Positions 13,393 to 15,189 of a stretch of 15,189 nt of DNA are shown one piece after another. The notes under the pieces are model-generated. The model did no database searches and was not told the origin of the DNA. It saw nothing but the letters and a program-made list of their open reading frames with translations. Origin of the DNA: Candidatus Aminicenantota bacterium (GTDB lineage: Bacteria; Acidobacteriota; Aminicenantia; UBA2199); the NCBI GenBank assembly GCA_024644125.1, contig JAHELQ010000072.1, positions 1 to 15,189 on the forward strand, written 5' to 3'. Made by a program: the position numbers and the translations under genes. The stretch's first letter is position 1; every line of letters begins with the position of its first letter.

Positions 13393-14481
13393 ATGTTCAA
13401 AACATTTGACGCGCAAAAAAACCAGATGTTACAAGTGATGGACAATGATGGAAAGATCGTGAACCCCAAGTGGAAGCCGGATATTCCCGACCAGGAGGTA
13501 CTGGAGGCCTACAAATTCATGCAGTTCGCACGAACCGCTGATTTGATGGCTGTTTCCTTCCAAAGGCAGGGGCGCATGTACACCTATCCTCCCAATCTTG
13601 GACAGGAGGCGATCTCCGTGGCGGCCGGACGAATCATGCGGGAACAGGATTGGCTGGTGCCCGCTTTCCGGGAGATGGGAGCGTGGCTGTCCAAGGGCGC
13701 GAAGTTGAGTTCTCTGTATCTTTATTGGGGAGGCAACGAAGAGGGTTCGAAGTTTTCCGGCGCCCCAAACTTTTTACCGTCCGCTGTTCCCATCGCATCA
13801 CAATTGCCGCACGCGGTTGGCATCGGATATGCGATCAAATATAAAAAGCAGGACAGCGTTGTGTTCGCATTTGTGGGCGACGGCGGAACGTCGCAAGGGG
13901 ATTTTCACGAAGCGCTGAATTTTGCGGCGGTGTGGCAAGTGCCGGTGATCTTTATCATCCAGAATAACCAGTTCGCCATCTCGGTGCCGGTGTCCAGGCA
14001 AACCGCGTCGTTGAATCTGGCGATCAAAGCCACAGCTTACGGGATGCCAGGCGTAAAGGTGGACGGCAATGATTTTTTCGCCATGTACCGCGCCGTTCAG
14101 GAGGCGCACAATTATGCCCGCGCCGGGAACGGACCGGTGTTGATCGAGGGGCTGACGTTTCGCCGCGGGGCGCACACCACATCCGACGATCCGTCGCTCT
14201 ACCGCACCGAGGCGGAGGAAAAAGCGTGGGAAGAAAAAGATCCGGTCAAACGGTTAAGGGGGTATTTAATCGAGCGGAAACTCTGGACCGAAGCTGACGA
14301 TGAACCGCTGCTGGAACAATACCGCAAAGAGGTGGAAAAGGAATTCGCCGTTTACGAACACTTTGAACCATACAAGCTCGATGATGTGTTCGGCTATCAT
14401 TTCACCGAGATGCCGGAAGAATTGAAAAAGCAAAAAGTGGCATACGAAAAATTCCTCAACTGGAAGGAGGCTCACAAATGA
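13393..14481 (+). CDS. pdhA: Pyruvate dehydrogenase E1 component, alpha subunit
   Basis: This thiamine-diphosphate-binding subunit of the heterotetrameric E1 enzyme decarboxylates pyruvate and passes the acetyl group to the lipoyl E2. The 362-aa length is normal. The ThDP motif begins with GDG at 162-164 (FVGDGGTSQGDFHEALNFA) and ends with NN at 191-192 (IIQNNQFAIS). QRQGRMYTYPPNLGQEA (57-73), SQLPHAVGIGYA (136-147) and the loop HTTSDDPSLYR (261-271) are typical of PdhA. A branched-chain 2-oxoacid or acetoin dehydrogenase E1 alpha is a possible alternative, but the N-terminal motifs favour pyruvate. AGGAGG four nucleotides upstream sets the start, and the stop overlaps the start of the beta-subunit gene. 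Confidence 0.9.
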   Translation: MFKTFDAQKNQMLQVMDNDGKIVNPKWKPDIPDQEVLEAYKFMQFARTADLMAVSFQRQGRMYTYPPNLGQEAISVAAGRIMREQDWLVPAFREMGAWLSKGAKLSSLYLYWGGNEEGSKFSGAPNFLPSAVPIASQLPHAVGIGYAIKYKKQDSVVFAFVGDGGTSQGDFHEALNFAAVWQVPVIFIIQNNQFAISVPVSRQTASLNLAIKATAYGMPGVKVDGNDFFAMYRAVQEAHNYARAGNGPVLIEGLTFRRGAHTTSDDPSLYRTEAEEKAWEEKDPVKRLRGYLIERKLWTEADDEPLLEQYRKEVEKEFAVYEHFEPYKLDDVFGYHFTEMPEELKKQKVAYEKFLNWKEAHK

Positions 14482-15189
14482 AAATTAGGAATATGGTGGA
14501 TGCGATAAATGACGCCCTGGACATGAAGCTGGGGGAAGATCCCGATGTGGTTGTGTATGGAGAAGATGTCGGAGTCGAGGGCGGAGTGTTCCGGGTGACC
14601 CGGGGACTACAGAAAAAATACGGAGTGGAGCGGGTGTTCGATTCGCCGCTGGCGGAGTCGGCAATCGTCGGGACAGCGGTAGGCATGAGCGCCGCCGGTT
14701 TGAAACCGGTTGTGGAGATACAATTCTCGGGATTCGTTTTTCCCGCCTTCAACCAGGTGGCCTCGCATGTGGCCCGGATGCACAACCGGTCCCGGGGGAG
14801 ATACAAAGCGAATATCGTTATCCGTATGCCTTACGGCGGGAACATCAAAGCTCTGGAACACCATAGCGAAAGTATGGAAGCCTTGTTCGGCCACATTCCC
14901 GGGTTGAAGGTGGTGATCCCATCGACGCCATATGACGCCAGGGGCTTGCTTACAAGCGCGATCGAAGATGGGAATCCGGTGATCTTCATGGAACCCAAAC
15001 GGGTGTACCGGGCGATCAAGCAGGAAGTGAGTGAGGAAAAATACAGCATCCCCATTGGAAAGGCAAAAATCCTGACCCAGGGAACAGATGTAACTCTTGT
15101 TGCTTATGGGGCATTGATCAGGGAAGCCAGAAAAGCGATAGCCAGAGCTAAGGAATCAGGTGTTTCTGTTGAGTTGATCGACTTGAGGA
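14478..15189 (+). CDS. pdhB: Pyruvate dehydrogenase E1 component, beta subunit (3' part outside window)
   Basis: The first 237 residues of a family that is usually about 325 aa long are present and the frame is open at the window end. The beta subunit completes the E1 active site with the alpha subunit. Motifs are VVVYGEDVGVEGGVFRVT (24-41), the ThDP-activating glutamate E60 in FDSPLAESAIVG, FVFPAFNQVASHVAR (86-100), HHSESMEALF (128-137) and VVIPSTPYDARGLL (145-158). AAGGAGG at 14464-14470, inside the end of the alpha gene, lies seven nucleotides before the ATG, and the ATGA overlap couples the two. E2 and E3 genes are expected beyond the window. Confidence 0.92.
   Translation, partial: MKIRNMVDAINDALDMKLGEDPDVVVYGEDVGVEGGVFRVTRGLQKKYGVERVFDSPLAESAIVGTAVGMSAAGLKPVVEIQFSGFVFPAFNQVASHVARMHNRSRGRYKANIVIRMPYGGNIKALEHHSESMEALFGHIPGLKVVIPSTPYDARGLLTSAIEDGNPVIFMEPKRVYRAIKQEVSEEKYSIPIGKAKILTQGTDVTLVAYGALIREARKAIARAKESGVSVELIDLR

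Overview
The window is bacterial chromosome of moderate GC content with tightly packed genes, purine-rich Shine-Dalgarno sites and several well-formed sigma70-type promoters, mostly with a TATTAT-like -10 box and an exact 17-bp spacer. A lipobox protein and two large signal-peptide proteins suggest a diderm with an active export system. The sequence does not let me name the phylum: SBBP-repeat proteins of this type occur in several lineages, and no rRNA is present.

Layout. (1) 1-67: the last codons of a rightward gene, converging on a leftward operon. (2) 2774 down to 83, minus strand: a ferritin-like diiron protein, an ABC-type ATPase and an ABC-2 type permease, with a 5-nt gap and a 4-nt overlap, behind a near-consensus promoter at 2861-2889. 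(3) 3451-2939, minus: a cysteine-rich lipoprotein of unknown function with its own promoter. (4) 3721-9149, plus: two tandem paralogues of about 868 aa, each with a signal peptide, a conserved N-terminal domain, seven SBBP repeats at about 64-residue spacing (probably one seven-bladed beta-propeller) and two C-terminal beta-sandwich-like domains. The repeat spacing is identical in the two proteins, so the pair arose by duplication of a complete gene. Both are preceded by a shared GGATAACC inverted-repeat element. (5) 9254-11187: archease and the RNA ligase RtcB, an RNA repair/splicing pair. (6) 11325-12149: a LarE-type PP-loop sulfur transferase, possibly read from a leaderless mRNA. (7) 12224-13277: ribosomal protein S20 under a TTGACA-N17-TATGAT promoter, followed 10 nt later by a Cas4/AddB-like PD-(D/E)XK nuclease with four Fe-S cysteines. 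(8) 13393 to the window end: E1 alpha and the beginning of E1 beta of a pyruvate (2-oxoacid) dehydrogenase, overlapping by 4 nt.

Most of the window is housekeeping or widely distributed accessory content. The least explained parts are the duplicated SBBP genes with their shared upstream hairpins and G-rich slippage-prone tracts, the lipoprotein with CC and CxCxC motifs, and the nuclease tied to rpsT. I do not see a CRISPR array, insertion sequence, tRNA, rRNA or phage module.
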